Source: Topomyia yanbarensis
Lineage: Eukaryota > Arthropoda > Insecta > Diptera > Culicidae
Direction of reading: 5' to 3'
Assembly (NCBI RefSeq): GCF_030247195.1
Contig: NC_080672.1
Location: forward strand, 365,420,271-365,484,270
DNA length: 64,000 bases
Under the pieces are notes generated by a model. The model had not been told where the DNA came from, made no database searches, and saw nothing but the letters and a program-made list of their open reading frames with translations. Each line of letters opens with the position of its first letter. Position 1 is the stretch's first letter. Shown here in pieces: positions 49,533-61,582 of this stretch. A program made the position numbers and the translations under genes.

Positions 49533-50395
49533 AAAAAGAAACCGAAAAAGGGAAAGCGAAAATTGGAAAAGGAAAAACAAACAAAGAGAAAAGGATCAAG
49601 ATAAACCAAAAAGGAAAGGGGTAAAAGAAAAGAGGAAACCCCAAAAGAAAAAAAGAAGAAAGGGAAAAGAAAAGGTAAGCGGAAGAAAGAAAAAGGAAAG
49701 GGTAAAAAAGGAAAAAAGGAAATCGAAATAGAAATCGGTAAAAAGAAAAAAAGCAATTTTTTTGAACGACTGGGGGTGATTTATGTTTGGTTATTGGCTT
49801 TCTCAGTCTAGTGTATATGTATCAAACGACTTAATTTTTGATTATCAAAAATTAAGTCGTTTGATACATATACACTAGACTGAGAAAGCCAATAACCAAA
49901 CAGAAAAAAAACAACATTAACAAGAAGAGAAAAAAGCACAAATAAAACAAGAAGAATAAGAAAAGGGAATAAGAATAAGATAGAAATAAAATAAGGGAAA
50001 CGAATAAGTAATACTTCAAATAGGCATAAAAAATCGAAAAAACAAAACGAACAATAGGAATGAAGGAAAGAGAAAAAAATATAAATGGCAAAATAGAATC
50101 GAATAGACAAAGAGTAAGAAAAGAAAAATTAAAAGTCTGCATTAAAAAAGGAAAACAGAGGAACAGTAAAGCTAAGGAAAATAAAAAAGAAAAGAAGTAG
50201 TACAAAAGGTACAATATTCAAATTCACACTAAAAAGGAAAAGCAAATAACCAAAAAGTAGAAGAAATAAGGAGAAGAAAACAAAATTATTTAAAAAAGAA
50301 AAATAGTTAAAAGAAAGGAGGAAATGAAAAAAAAACAAAGAGAGGCAAAATAGAAAAAAATAAAAAGAAGCGAAAAAGCTGAAAAGAAAAACGAT
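49533..50395 (+). repeat. Purine-rich low-complexity tract
   Basis: Mostly A and G on the plus strand with few pyrimidines, interrupted by the palindrome at 49784-49902. It links arrays 4 and 5. A similar tract of about 110 bp stands at 53230-53345. No gene. Confidence 0.75.
49784..49902. repeat. Perfect palindrome, 59-bp arms, 1-bp spacer
   Basis: Arm 49784-49842 and arm 49844-49902 are exact reverse complements with a single T between them. The arms have normal complexity, unlike the purine-rich sequence on both sides, so the palindrome is a discrete insert. The flanks are not themselves inverted. Confidence 0.96.
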
Positions 50396-50695
50396 GAAAG
50401 GGAAAAGCACAAAGTAGAAAACAAAGAAGGAAAAGTTAAAAAGGTAAAATAACAATGAAAAAAGTAACCGACTTTCTTCGATTCCAATGCAACGTTTTGC
50501 AAGCATGGAAGATTAAATATTTTCCAAAGTCAAGAAATCAAGTGTATTTTTTTAAAAGGGCGCAGAAGTTTTTTTCATGTGATATCTTTAAAAAAATGAT
50601 CGTTTACTTTAATTTATAGAGCAAAGCTATCAGCAGAAGATTTACAGGGAATAATAAATACTTCTGCACAAAAAATAGTTTAATTCATTTTAAAA
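50395..50695 (+). mobile_element. Truncated left end of the fold-back element
   Basis: Matches 53345-53640 in direct orientation: shared AAAATAACA, TAACCGAC, AAGCATGGA/CAGCATGGA, ATTTTCCAAAGTCAA, TTTTTAAAAGGGCGC and AATACTTCTGCA. It also matches the reverse complement of 1380-1560. It stops where array 5 begins, so only the first 300 bp of the element are present. Confidence 0.8.
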
Positions 50696-50710
50696 AGGGA
50701 GAAGAGAAAA

Positions 50711-53227
50711 GAGAAAACGAGAAAACGAGAAAACGAGAAAACGAGAAAACGAGAAAACGAGAAAACGAGAAAACGAGAAAACGAGAAAACGAGAAAACGA
50801 GAAAACGAGAAAACGAGAAAACGAGAAAACGAGAAAACGAGAAAACGAGAAAAAGAGAAAACGAGAAAACGAGAAAACGAGAAAACGAGAAAACGAGAAA
50901 ACGAGAAAACGAGAAAACGAGAAAACGAGAAAACGAGAAAACGAGAAAACGAGAAAACGAGAAAACGAGAAAACGAGAAAACGAGAAAACGAGAAAACGA
51001 GAAAACGAGAAAACGAGAAAACGAGAAAACGAGAAAACGAGAAAACGAGAAAACGAGAAAACGAGAAAACGAGAAAACGAGAAAACGAGAAAACGAGAAA
51101 ACGAGAAAACGAGAAAACGAGAAAACGAGAAAACGAGAAAACGAGAAAACGAGAAAACGAGAAAACGAGAAAACGAGAAAACGAGAAAACGAGAAAACGA
51201 GAAAACGAGAAAACGAGAAAACGAGAAAACGAGAAAACGAGAAAACGAGAAAACGAGAAAACGAGAAAACGAGAAAACGAGAAAACGAGAAAACGAGAAA
51301 ACGAGAAAACGAGAAAACGAGAAAACGAGAAAACGAGAAAACGAGAAAACGAGAAAACGAGAAAACGAGAAAACGAGAAAACGAGAAAACGAGAAAACGA
51401 GAAAACGAGAAAACGAGAAAACGAGAAAACGAGAAAACGAGAAAACGAGAAAACGAGAAAACGAGAAAACGAGAAAACGAGAAAACGAGAAAACGAGAAA
51501 ACGAGAAAACGAGAAAACGAGAAAACGAGAAAACGAGAAAACGAGAAAACGAGAAAACGAGAAAACGAGAAAACGAAAAAACGAGAAAACGAGAAAACGA
51601 AAAAACGAAAAAACGAGAAAACGAGAAAACGAGAAAACGAGAAAACGAGAAAACGAGAAAACGAGAAAACGAGAAAACGAGAAAACGAGAAAACGAGAAA
51701 ACGAGAAAACGAGAAAACGAGAAAACGAGAAAACGAGAAAACGAGAAAACGAGAAAACGAGAAAACGAGAAAACGAGAAAACGAGAAAACGAGAAAACGA
51801 GAAAACGAGAAAACGAGAAAACGAGAAAACGAGAAAACGAGAAAACGAGAAAACGAGAAAACGAGAAAACGAGAAAACGAGAAAACGAGAAAACGAGAAA
51901 ACGAGAAAACGAGAAAACGAGAAAACGAGAAAACGAAAAAACGAAAAAACGAGAAAACGAGAAAACGAGAAAACGAGAAAACGAGAAAACGAGAAAACGA
52001 GAAAACGAGAAAACGAGAAAACGAGAAAACGAGAAAACGAGAAAACGAGAAAACGAGAAAACGAGAAAACGAGAAAACGAGAAAACGAGAAAACGAGAAA
52101 ACGAGAAAACGAGAAAACGAGAAAACGAGAAAACGAGAAAACGAGAAAACGAGAAAACGAGAAAACGAGAAAACGAGAAAACGAGAAAACGAGAAAACGA
52201 GAAAACGAGAAAACGAGAAAACGAGAAAACGAGAAAACGAGAAAACGAGAAAACGAGAAAACGAGAAAACGAGAAAACGAGAAAACGAGAAAACGAGAAA
52301 ACGAGAAAACGAGAAAACGAGAAAACGAGAAAACGAGAAAACGAGAAAACGAGAAAACGAGAAAACGAGAAAACGAGAAAACGAGAAAACGAGAAAACGA
52401 GAAAACGAGAAAACGAGAAAACGAGAAAACGAGAAAACGAGAAAACGAGAAAACGAGAAAACGAGAAAACGAGAAAACGAGAAAACGAGAAAACGAGAAA
52501 ACGAGAAAACGAGAAAACGAGAAAACGAGAAAACGAGAAAACGAGAAAACGAGAAAACGAGAAAACGAGAAAACGAGAAAACGAGAAAACGAGAAAACGA
52601 GAAAACGAGAAAACGAGAAAACGAGAAAACGAGAAAACGAGAAAACGAGAAAACGAGAAAACGAGAAAACGAGAAAACGAGAAAACGAGAAAACGAGAAA
52701 ACGAGAAAACGAGAAAACGAGAAAACGAGAAAACGAGAAAACGAGAAAACGAGAAAACGAGAAAACGAGAAAACGAGAAAACGAGAAAACGAGAAAACGA
52801 GAAAACGAGAAAACGAGAAAACGAGAAAACGAGAAAACGAGAAAACGAGAAAACGAGAAAACGAGAAAACGAGAAAACGAGAAAACGAGAAAACGAGAAA
52901 ACGAGAAAACGAGAAAACGAGAAAACGAGAAAACGAGAAAACGAGAAAACGAGAAAACGAGAAAACGAGAAAACGAGAAAACGAGAAAACGAGAAAACGA
53001 GAAAACGAGAAAACGAGAAAACGAGAAAACGAGAAAACGAGAAAACGAGAAAACGAGAAAACGAGAAAACGAGAAAACGAGAAAACGAGAAAACGAGAAA
53101 ACGAGAAAACGAGAAAACGAGAAAACGAGAAAACGAGAAAACGAGAAAACGAGAAAACGAGAAAACGAGAAAACGAGAGAACGAGAAAACGAGAAAACGA
53201 GAAAACGAGAAAACGAGAAAACGAGAA
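50711..53227 (+). repeat. Satellite array 5, unit GAGAAAAC (8 bp)
   Basis: About 310 units, nearly uniform. Rare variants include GAGAAAAA near 50850 and GAAAAAAC at about 51577, 51601, 51609, 51937 and 51945. Minus-strand frames of about 880-900 codons (repeating FSRFLV) are stop-free by chance of the unit and are not genes. Confidence 0.97.
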
Positions 53228-53229
53228 AA

Positions 53230-55420
53230 GAGGGAGGAAATAAAAAACAAAAAAAAACAAAATAAAAGAACGACAAGTAAAGCAAAAATAAAAAAATAGA
53301 CGAACACAAACAAAAGTAAGAAAGACAAATTGATTAACGATTAAAACGCAATGCAAAAAGTAGGAAACAAAGAGGAAGAAGTTTAAAAAGCAAAATAACA
53401 AAGAAAAAGATAACCGACCTTCTTCTATTCCGATGAAGCTTTACACGTCTTACCAGCATGGAACACTAAACATTTTCCAAAGTCAAAAAGATCATTTTGA
53501 CTCAAGTATAATTTTTTAAAAGGGCGCCGAAATTTTTGCATGTAACATCTTAAAAAAATCGATTACTGTAATATATACAACAAAACTGTCAACGCACGAT
53601 TTACCACGAATAATGAATACTTCTGCATGAAAAAATACACTGAAATAAATGTCATTTTTTACAAAAAGTTATGTTAATAATTTAAATAGCGGGAAAACCA
53701 TTACTATATTTTTTAATAATTGTCAACAAAACCCCAAAGAAGAAAGAAACATTTTGAATGCTTGCATGATGAGGAACTTATCGATAAAAAAGTTTTTCTA
53801 ACAATAACTTAATAGATGTTTTTACATTTTATACTATACTAGACTTATTAAACTATAATTTCATTACAGAATAAAAGTCTAAGTAAACCAAAATACATTT
53901 AACAAAAATCTTCCAAAATGCGACAGTTGTCGAGATATTTGGTATTTGTTTCCAACAAAAACAATTAATTCATAAAATTATGCCCTTGTTCAAAATTATT
54001 CGCGTTTCTCCATCCATAAAATGTCAACAATCAAATGTTGATCACTTTAAAGAAGTAAAAACTTTTTAGTGTATTTATATCATGGAGAAACTTTCATAAG
54101 AAAAGTTTTGCTAACAACAACTTTTAACATATTTTTATAATTCGCACTATTTGCAGTCATAAATACAATTTTTTTTTTATTAAATATGAGTCTTAATGAC
54201 ATTTAAAATCAAAATGGTCATAATAAAAGGTTTCGAAAAATTATTAGTTTTCGAGATATTTTCAATTTAATTTTATCAAAATATTTAATTTCATTTATTA
54301 CGATCTTTTTATAAGTTATTCGGGATTGTCCACTAAGAACAATAGGTTTTCCAATATGTTCATAAAATGGTCTGTATATTGTATTGGCAATATTGTGAAC
54401 CATTAAAAAGTTGCAGAGAAAAAATATGGTTCAACTATGTAGTTTGATAGTCAGATCCTTTGGTTGAATCATATTACGCTTGTTTACATGTAGCTTTCAA
54501 ATGGTTTACAATATCGCCTTGAAGTCCAAGGAATAGTTACAGGAAATATACAAATACTGCGTTCCTAAACGATATTAACATGATGCACGAATCAAACACC
54601 CCCCGTTTCCAAATAGTACGTACTTATTCTTAGCTCAGTATAATTGACTGATGAGTTAATCGACTAAAAGTAAAGCATTAAATTTGACCATAAAACATTT
54701 GTTCCTCGTGCTGAAATGATTGCCGCAAATTAGTATTTGGATTTAAATTGATCTTGCGAATTGTCAATTCTCCACCCTCATACATAATTCAAAAGTCATT
54801 CACTCAGACAAGACCATGCGTATTTCCCACCCGCATTAAAGTAGATTCGTTTCCTAGTTGGTCAAATAAACACTAAACATACAAATAAATTAGTTTGTTC
54901 AGTCGAAAGAAATGTCAGCTCGATTGGCATCAACCGGCAGATACGTGTTACCTTACAGTGCCATCAAATGAAAGTACATTTAAAATTACATGCGACATAA
55001 TATGTGCAATTCCTTTTCGTTTCAGGTTAGTGTTGACAAAAAAGTAAAAAATTAAACGAATGGGTTTTGTTATTTAAATTTTTAACATAGTGTTTTACTA
55101 TTGAGAAAAATGACACTACATTTTGCTTAGTGTATATTTCTTTCGTACAAAAGTATTCATTCCCTGTAACTCTTACTTAGATAGTTCTGCTGTATAAAGT
55201 ACGGTAATCAAACAATTTTTTTAAAGTAATGCGCACAAAATCGTCTACGGCATTTTGAAAAATTAGTTCTTGTATAAAAATGTTGTATTTGCCAGAGTAC
55301 ATCATGAACCGAACACAACTGCAAGGTTTTGTTTAAATCGACGATGATCATATTACGTGGTCGGCTGGATTATCGTGGAACTGACGTAAAAGAAAATGAA
55401 AAAAAACAACAGGAAAAGAC
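53230..55420. mobile_element. Fold-back element, copy B
   Basis: The left arm (about 53345-53690) and right arm (about 55020-55400) are inverted: GGCGCCGAAATTTTTGCATG and the nearby AATGAATACTTCTGCA return inverted near 55150-55260. The interior (53930-54560) matches copy A bases 1-560. Outside the right arm, GAACCGAACACAACTGCA is the inverse of GCAGTTGTGTTCGG at 59264 in copy C. It has no coding capacity. Confidence 0.75.
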
Positions 55421-57464
55421 TAAAAGAGACAGAAGACTAAAATGGAACATAACAAATAATCAATTAAAGCTATTGTAGCTACCACTTTGTTACATATGCA
55501 CCACACAATAAGTACGGTTTGTTTGGTTTGTACTGCGCAGTGAAATGCGTAAGCCAAAAAAAAATTAAAAACATCTACACAACCGAAAAACGCAAAGCTC
55601 GTCTTGAAGTTACAGCGTTTGAGATGTAACAATTGTGAAAATGGAGATTAACTTCGAGACCAGGTCCGTAAATGTAGGAAACTTTATTGTAATGTACAAC
55701 ATGCAACACGGTATTGAATATGATATGTGTGGAACCATTTGTTTCTTCAAATATGATCCTCTATCACCCCTCGAGAGATTCCTAACCGTGAACCAAACAC
55801 TCTGTATAGGATACCCTTAAAAACACATGTCAAAATACAGGAAAGACGTATTCGTTATTTGGAGAAACTTTTTCGTTTCCAGTGGCGTTCATGTGGAGAA
55901 TGTACGGCTTACCAAATCTATTCTTTCCGATTTAAATTTTGAACCTAATGGGAGGGGAAAACATTGACTATTGTAATTAACTCTGTACAAGTACCACGAA
56001 TCCGTACCAGTTATGTAACCAAACTGAACATTGTGGAAAGCCATGTACCGAAGAAGTTGATAGGACCCAATCTACTACTTCTGAATGCTGAATGTCACGG
56101 AAAGTGCGACTAAGACAACCCACACTTGTTAAATAATAAATGGAATATCGTTAAAATCTCTAAAGAACAAACTTTTAGACATGGTCCAGATTGAGACTCA
56201 CAGCAAACAGAAGCAGCTTTATCCACGCCCACATCGGCATCCCGCGTACCAGACCAAAACAAATGGCATATCGATTTTTTCCGTGCTCCCTTCTACCACC
56301 TCCTCCAACAATGGTGTGAAAAGAAAAAAAAAAGGAAAAAAGTTACAGAACGTATTGCGACAATTGGCCAGCATTTGTAGGTACACGCTTCGTCCTTCCA
56401 TTGATGCTAACATTGTACGATCTGCACCAGGGTGGGAGGGGGATCCATGTCGGCCAGTCCGTACCGCATGAATGACGGCCGACAAACGTGTGGCGTGCGG
56501 GGTACGGTTCGTTTCCCGAGCGATTTGTTATACTTCACTGCACGACTCGAACCTTCTCCACCTCTTACCCTCCCGCAGAGCAAACTGCTACCGGGACTCC
56601 AACGTCTGATAATAGAAAATAAAATCGAAAATAGATTCATTTCATTCTGACATCACGCGCCGACCGGCTCACGATATAGAGTCCTAAAATTTCCGAACGA
56701 CCGCGACTGCCGGCGCATTTGTGTAGAAGTCGCGGGATTTTTTTCTCCTCTTTGGAAATCGAAATTGATTTCTACTGCCTCTATTTACGGATGCTAGTGG
56801 GCTGTACCCCAGTCGAATGGAATAACTAGCTTCCCGGGAAATGTGTACTACACTTGTTATTCTGCTTCACTACATCCCACACGACACGATCGAAGGTTAT
56901 CGACCGGAAAAAAGACAAAACTTCACGTTATTTACGATTCATTTAACTTTAGAGTAACCCATCAGCTAATATTTATTCGGTCGTCTGAGCAGCAGCAGTC
57001 GTTGAAGCAGCGAACACTTCCGGCGCGGAGGAACAAAGGATCCTTCGCGAACTGTGAGTCAATTGCGACCAATTGCGATAATCACTCCCGCGCGTTTCTC
57101 TGGAAAATTGTTAATTAATTAAATTAAACGAAACCGTTCATTTGCTGTTTCTCTTTTGCACAATACTCCATCGAGTCGGAACGTATTTAAATGAACATTT
57201 AAAACTGTCCTGATGGATGGTGGATGGGTGCAGATAAACAATTAGGCTTTGTGACAATTGGAATGGGGACGTAAGTACCGGTGATGGACGAGTTCTCGCT
57301 GCGAATCTGATTGGGCGGGACGCACGAACGTCGAAAATGTCGCTTCGGGGATAAACCAACTTAATCCACTGTGTAAAACGGATTCTCGTGACAATGAATT
57401 CAGAACTGGCTGTGAAGTACTAAGGAACATTTTTAAAATTAATTGCTCGCCGTAGATATTTTTT
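55421..57464. other. Non-coding DNA with no recognised gene
   Basis: The block 56180-57120 is GC-richer than its surroundings. At 56990-57060 a GC-rich stretch with CAGCAGCAG is followed by CTGTGAGTC, a passable splice donor, so a first non-coding exon is possible but unproven. The frame at 55635-55820 is not recognisable. Confidence 0.35.
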
Positions 57465-57600
57465 CGATGTGGTGGCTCAGAGAGTACGGCACTGGTATCA
57501 CAAGCCAACTGTCGCATGTTCGATCCCCAAATTGTGTTAATGTTAGTAGGCACTGAAATTGTCATGTACATGACAAGATGATAAAAACCAAATAATGCCT
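57465..57600 (+). mobile_element. tRNA-derived SINE remnant
   Basis: GGTGGCTCAGAGAGTACGGC provides an A-box-like region and ATGTTCGATCCCC a B-box-like region about 40 bp later. The following AATGTTAGTAGG resembles the body of mosquito tRNA SINEs. It cannot form a tRNA 3' half, so a SINE is preferred over a tRNA gene. Confidence 0.6.
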
Positions 57601-58415
57601 TTACGCTCTATATACTGATTTAATGCTGATATAGTGCTAGAAAAAAACGAATTCCTGTGCTACTAGAGATCGATATCCCTGCATTACTCACTCTATTATA
57701 GAGTAATCATGACCGTTATCGGCACTGCTCATGCTTCTAGACAGCTTTAATTTGTTGTCATTTCTCGCAATGATTTTTTATCGCATTTTAAATGTCTTGT
57801 AATGATATGAGATGAATCTTTTAATAGTAACAGAACTTTTTTTAACACTATATCGTACTATTGATACGAAAAATTAGTGAGGCTCAAACCGAAATACTTT
57901 TCATCGTCGAAAGATATATAACTAGTAAATCCACATTATTACACTAGCATCTTATTGGCTCCATATTTGCTCTATAATAGCACGCTACTTGCATATCAGA
58001 TGATATGAGATTCCATAGTTGGCTTTACAAAGATTACATGAAAATGACTCAGCGCGCTGAATAGTTGTGACAATTGAGTTTGCAGTGGCCGGTTAAAGCC
58101 CTGGTCAGCATCCCACTGTGGAATTTCAAGGAATGTAATAGATTTTTCGAAATCACAGAGCACCACGTTTGTTCTAGAAACGCCTTTGTTTGCCGACACG
58201 TTTGTAGATTTCTACAAAAGTTGAGTGGCTCGGATGCAGCCCAGGATTTTTTCTCTTATCCAACTTATCGGAATTGGCTAAGCGAGTTCAGGACCAAAGG
58301 AAGTCAATTGCTGCATCTGTCCTGCACTCATGGTTTTATTTATAAATTTAGGAACATTGTATACGGTCTGACTATACCACGTGAACCGATTCATGAATTA
58401 TTACATCTAGAGCAT
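57601..58415. other. Non-coding DNA with no recognised gene
   Basis: A 120-codon frame at 58074-58436 runs into the next MITE and has no recognised domain. Confidence 0.4.
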
Positions 58416-58419
58416 GATA

Positions 58420-58795
58420 CACCCAGGTTTTTTTAAGGCGTGGGATACGTACCGCGTAAAAAACCGCGTAAAAATAAACCGCGTTTATTGGAAAATCCAC
58501 GTAAAAAACCGCGTTAATTCGAAAATCCGCGTAATAAAAAACTCTCAGCAAAAGAATATTTTCGGAAGTTTTTTTTTGTGCGGATTTCGCACGGTTTTTG
58601 CAAAAAATATTCAAAGTCCTTTTGAATGACACTTTGAAATCAAAGATGGCGACTTCCGGTTTAGCGAAATCCGCTATAACCCAATCAATATGAGTATATT
58701 TGGAATGGTCTTGAAGAGTAGGTGCCAGAAATTGATTTTTGATGTCATTTTGAAATCAAAGATGGCGACTTCCGGTTTAGCAAAATTCGCGCCGC
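58420..58795. mobile_element. ACGCGG-rich MITE, copy 3 (truncated)
   Basis: Begins TA then CACCCAGGTTTTTTTAAGG like copy 2, keeps the GCGTAAAAAACCGCG modules and two internal GATGGCGACTTCCGGTTTAG units, then stops near 58795. About 1 kb of the full element, including the far end, is missing. Confidence 0.8.
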
Positions 58796-59240
58796 GCCGA
58801 CGATTGCATGTAAAAATAGTAAGCACATCGGCGTGACGCCGCACAGTGATGCCGAGGCGGAAAAAAGTCAAAAAATGCACCTTTTAATTTTGTTCCAAGG
58901 TTATTTTTGTATTATTGTACAGTATATGAGAAATGATTTGCCAAAATTTCAGGACGTTTGGATGAGTGGTTGGCCCGCTACAGTATTTCAAAGTTCAGTG
59001 CGCTCATTGTTCGATTTTTTCTTCCCTTGTAAAATATATGGAGAAACTGAAACAAACTTTCTCATGTAACACTAGGCCCATTTTGAAGATTTTTTTATCA
59101 GCTTTTCGAAAATCTCTATGACATCTTGCGCAATTTTGCGCAAACCACATCTTTTTGGTATTAACAGTATACAGGTATACATCGATTTAACGTACTTGAG
59201 GGATTCCATGTGAAAGTGGCCATAAAATATGACCATCTCC
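58796..59240. other. Non-coding DNA
   Basis: Starts with a GC-rich word, GCGCCGCGCCGACG, at the break of the preceding MITE. CACAGTGATGCCGAGGCGG near 58842 resembles a CACAGTG end, but no mirrored partner was found. Confidence 0.4.
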
Positions 59241-60075
59241 GAATCGAACATAACTTTGCAGTTGTGTTCGGATCATGAATCTCCATGATTTTCTCTGTCA
59301 ATTTTGATACAAGAGCATTTTTTTAAAAGGGCGTAGAAATTTTTGCATGCAGCATGAGAATGAAAATTTCTCGGTTACCGTATTTTATGCAGCAAAACTA
59401 TCTGAGAAATAGTTGCAGGGAATGGAAACTTCTACACGAAAAAATATACACTGATTTTTTTAAATATTGTAGTTTTCGAAATATTTTAAATTTTGTTCCA
59501 ATAAATGCAATAACAATTATTCCATTTGTTTACGACCTTTTCATAAGTTATTTGTGTTTCTTCATCAAGAACAGAAGGTTTTGCAAAATGCTCATAAAAT
59601 ATCCTGCAACTTTCCCGTTGACATCAAAGCGATATTGGGAACAAGTTGAAAGCTACAAGAAAACAATGAATATATGATTCAGCTATAGGATTAGATGATC
59701 AAACTATATAGTTGAATCATATTTTTGTAGTTTTCTGATAGCTTTCAAAAGGTTTACAATAACACCTTGATGTCAAAAGAAAAGCCACAGGAAATTCAAT
59801 GAGCATTTTCATAAACCTACTATTTTTGAAAGAGAAACGCGCACATCTTATGAAAAGGTCGTAATCAAACAAAATAATAGTTTTGGTTAAAACAAAATTT
59901 AAAATATATCGAAAACTAATGCATTTTCGAAATTATTTGTTATGAGCATTTTGATTTGAAATAGTATTTGGAATTATATTCAATAATAAAATAACATTCT
60001 TTATTGAAAGGAGTATGAATTTTAATAATATGCTAAAAGTTGTTAAGAAAACTTTCTTTTTTCTTTTCGATCAAG
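59241..60075. mobile_element. Fold-back element, copy C
   Basis: The left end with GCAGTTGTGTTCGG and TTTTTTTAAAAGGGCG matches copies A and B. The hairpin centre near 59680-59700 is flanked by CCCGTTGACATCAAAGCGAT on one side and its relative CACCTTGATGTCAA inverted on the other. The right arm continues to about 60075 and then stops, so the right outer end is missing. Confidence 0.72.
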
Positions 60076-60205
60076 AAGAGTTTAAATTAAATTAAATAAG
60101 AGTTTGTAAACTCCAAAATTAAGCCGAAACTCAAAGAAAAATGTTTTCATAAAATATCTAGATACATGTATGAGAGACGAAATCGATTGAATTCACCTAG
60201 TAGTG

Positions 60206-60209
60206 CGAT
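60206..60209. repeat. Left 4-bp target duplication (CGAT) of long-inverted-end copy 3
   Basis: CGAT immediately before GACGAATTTCGCG is repeated at 61579-61582 immediately after GCGAAATTCGTC. Confidence 0.7.
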
Positions 60210-61578
60210 GACGAATTTCGCGCCAAATCGTATTCAGAGTTGGCAGCACCCTCTCAGATTTTAATGAAACTTTCTGTACATGAAGATTTTGTCACAAAAA
60301 GCCACTTTGCATGCTTTGTTTTTCCAAAAAAGATCTGTCTTTTGAAAAGGGTCAAACTTTATTTACCAATTTTTTTCAAATGGCTATAGTCTAAAAATGA
60401 CAAATCCTACAAAAAAATGTTGTGTGAGTGATTTTCCCAAAATTAGTCAAATTTTTGAATAAAAATATTGAAAAAATTCTCCATTGACTCCTACACTAAA
60501 AAAAAATCGATTTTAAAAATTTAAAATCGATTTGCACAAAACCCCATTTTTGATTTGGATGAATTTTTTTTTCAAGATAGGTAATTAAGTTCCCTACCTA
60601 CCGTCACAATTTCAAGTTGGGCACTTTCAAGGAAAAAAAGTAATTTGAAAAAAACTTTTTCTTGTCCAATGATTTTTTTTCAGTGTATTTTTATCGAAAA
60701 CTAAACCAATGAAAGTCATAATCATCTCAGAATCCAATTTCCCAACTGCCTATTGGCCGGATACATGCAAAAACTATCAGTAACGAATTTGGTATATATT
60801 CATAACAAACTTGAATGAAGCACGGGTGGAATGATCTTGACCTAATGTTGTATATTAAGGCGTATTTCCTGAGTGTTGCTATGTGAGCGTGAGTACTTCG
60901 CTTTGTCTTACCCACTTTAGCTTATATTATCCACCAGTAACGACCAGTAACGACCACTTGCTAATTTAAAGTTTACATTCAAGTTTGTTATGAATATATA
61001 CCAAATTCGTTACTGATACTTTTTGCATGTATCCGGCCAATAGGTAGTTGGGAAATTGTATTCTGAGATGATTATGACTTTCATTGGTTTAAAAATACAC
61101 TGAAAAAAATCAGTTTGGACAAGGAAAAGTTTTTTTCAAATAACTTTTTTTCCTTGAAAGTGCCCAACTTGAAATTTTGACGGTAGGTAGGGAACATAAT
61201 TACCTATCAACAAACAAAATTTCATCCAAATCAAAAATGGTTTTTTTTGTAAAACGACTTTAAATTTTTTAAATCGATTTTTTTCAGTGTAGGAGTCGAT
61301 GAAGAGTTTTTTCAATACTTTTATTCAAAAATTTTACTAATTTTGAGAAAATCAATCCTACAACATTTTTTTGTAGGATTTGTCATTTTTAGACTATAGC
61401 CATTTGAAAAAAAAAGGTAAAAAAAAGTTTGACCCGTTTCAAAAGACAGTCTAGATGATTTTTGGAAAAACAAAGTATGCAAAGTGGCTTTTTGTGACAA
61501 AGTTTTCATGTACAGAAAGTTTCATTAAAATCTGAGAGGGTGCTGCCAACATTTGTTCGAGTTGGCGCGAAATTCGTC
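60210..61578. mobile_element. Long-inverted-end element, copy 3 (1.37 kb, nearly all arm)
   Basis: Arms 60210-60825 and about 60968-61578 face each other with about 140 bp between them. The tips are GACGAATTTCGCGCC and its exact inverse. Subterminal blocks differ: AAATCGTATTCAGAG on the left and, inverted, AACTCGAACAAATG on the right, the opposite order to copies 1 and 2. CGAT flanks both sides. RNA across it would form a duplex of about 600 bp. There is no gene inside. Confidence 0.85.
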
Positions 61579-61582
61579 CGAT

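Noticed and set aside
48560..49756. Open frames of 357-398 codons rich in F, I, L, Y, S and P
   Set aside because: They translate the 8-bp AAAGGAAT array and neighbouring purine-rich DNA on the opposite strand. Several overlapping frames are open at once.
49784..49902. Simple fold-back sequencing artefact
   Set aside because: An artefact would normally make the flanks inverted too. The flanking purine-rich sequences are different and in the same sense. It cannot be fully excluded without reads.
44221..53227. CRISPR-like or telomere-like arrays
   Set aside because: Units are 7-8 bp with no spacers, and none matches an insect telomere repeat. They are simple satellites in a eukaryotic context.
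50680..53401. Three overlapping frames of about 880-900 codons repeating FSRFLV
   Set aside because: They are by-products of the GAGAAAAC array. All three minus-strand phases are open, as expected for a unit whose length is not a multiple of three and that contains no stop.
58842..59075. Third CACAGTG-ended element starting near 58842
   Set aside because: No inverted partner of CACAGTGATGCCGAGGC was found downstream, so the match is left as a single word.
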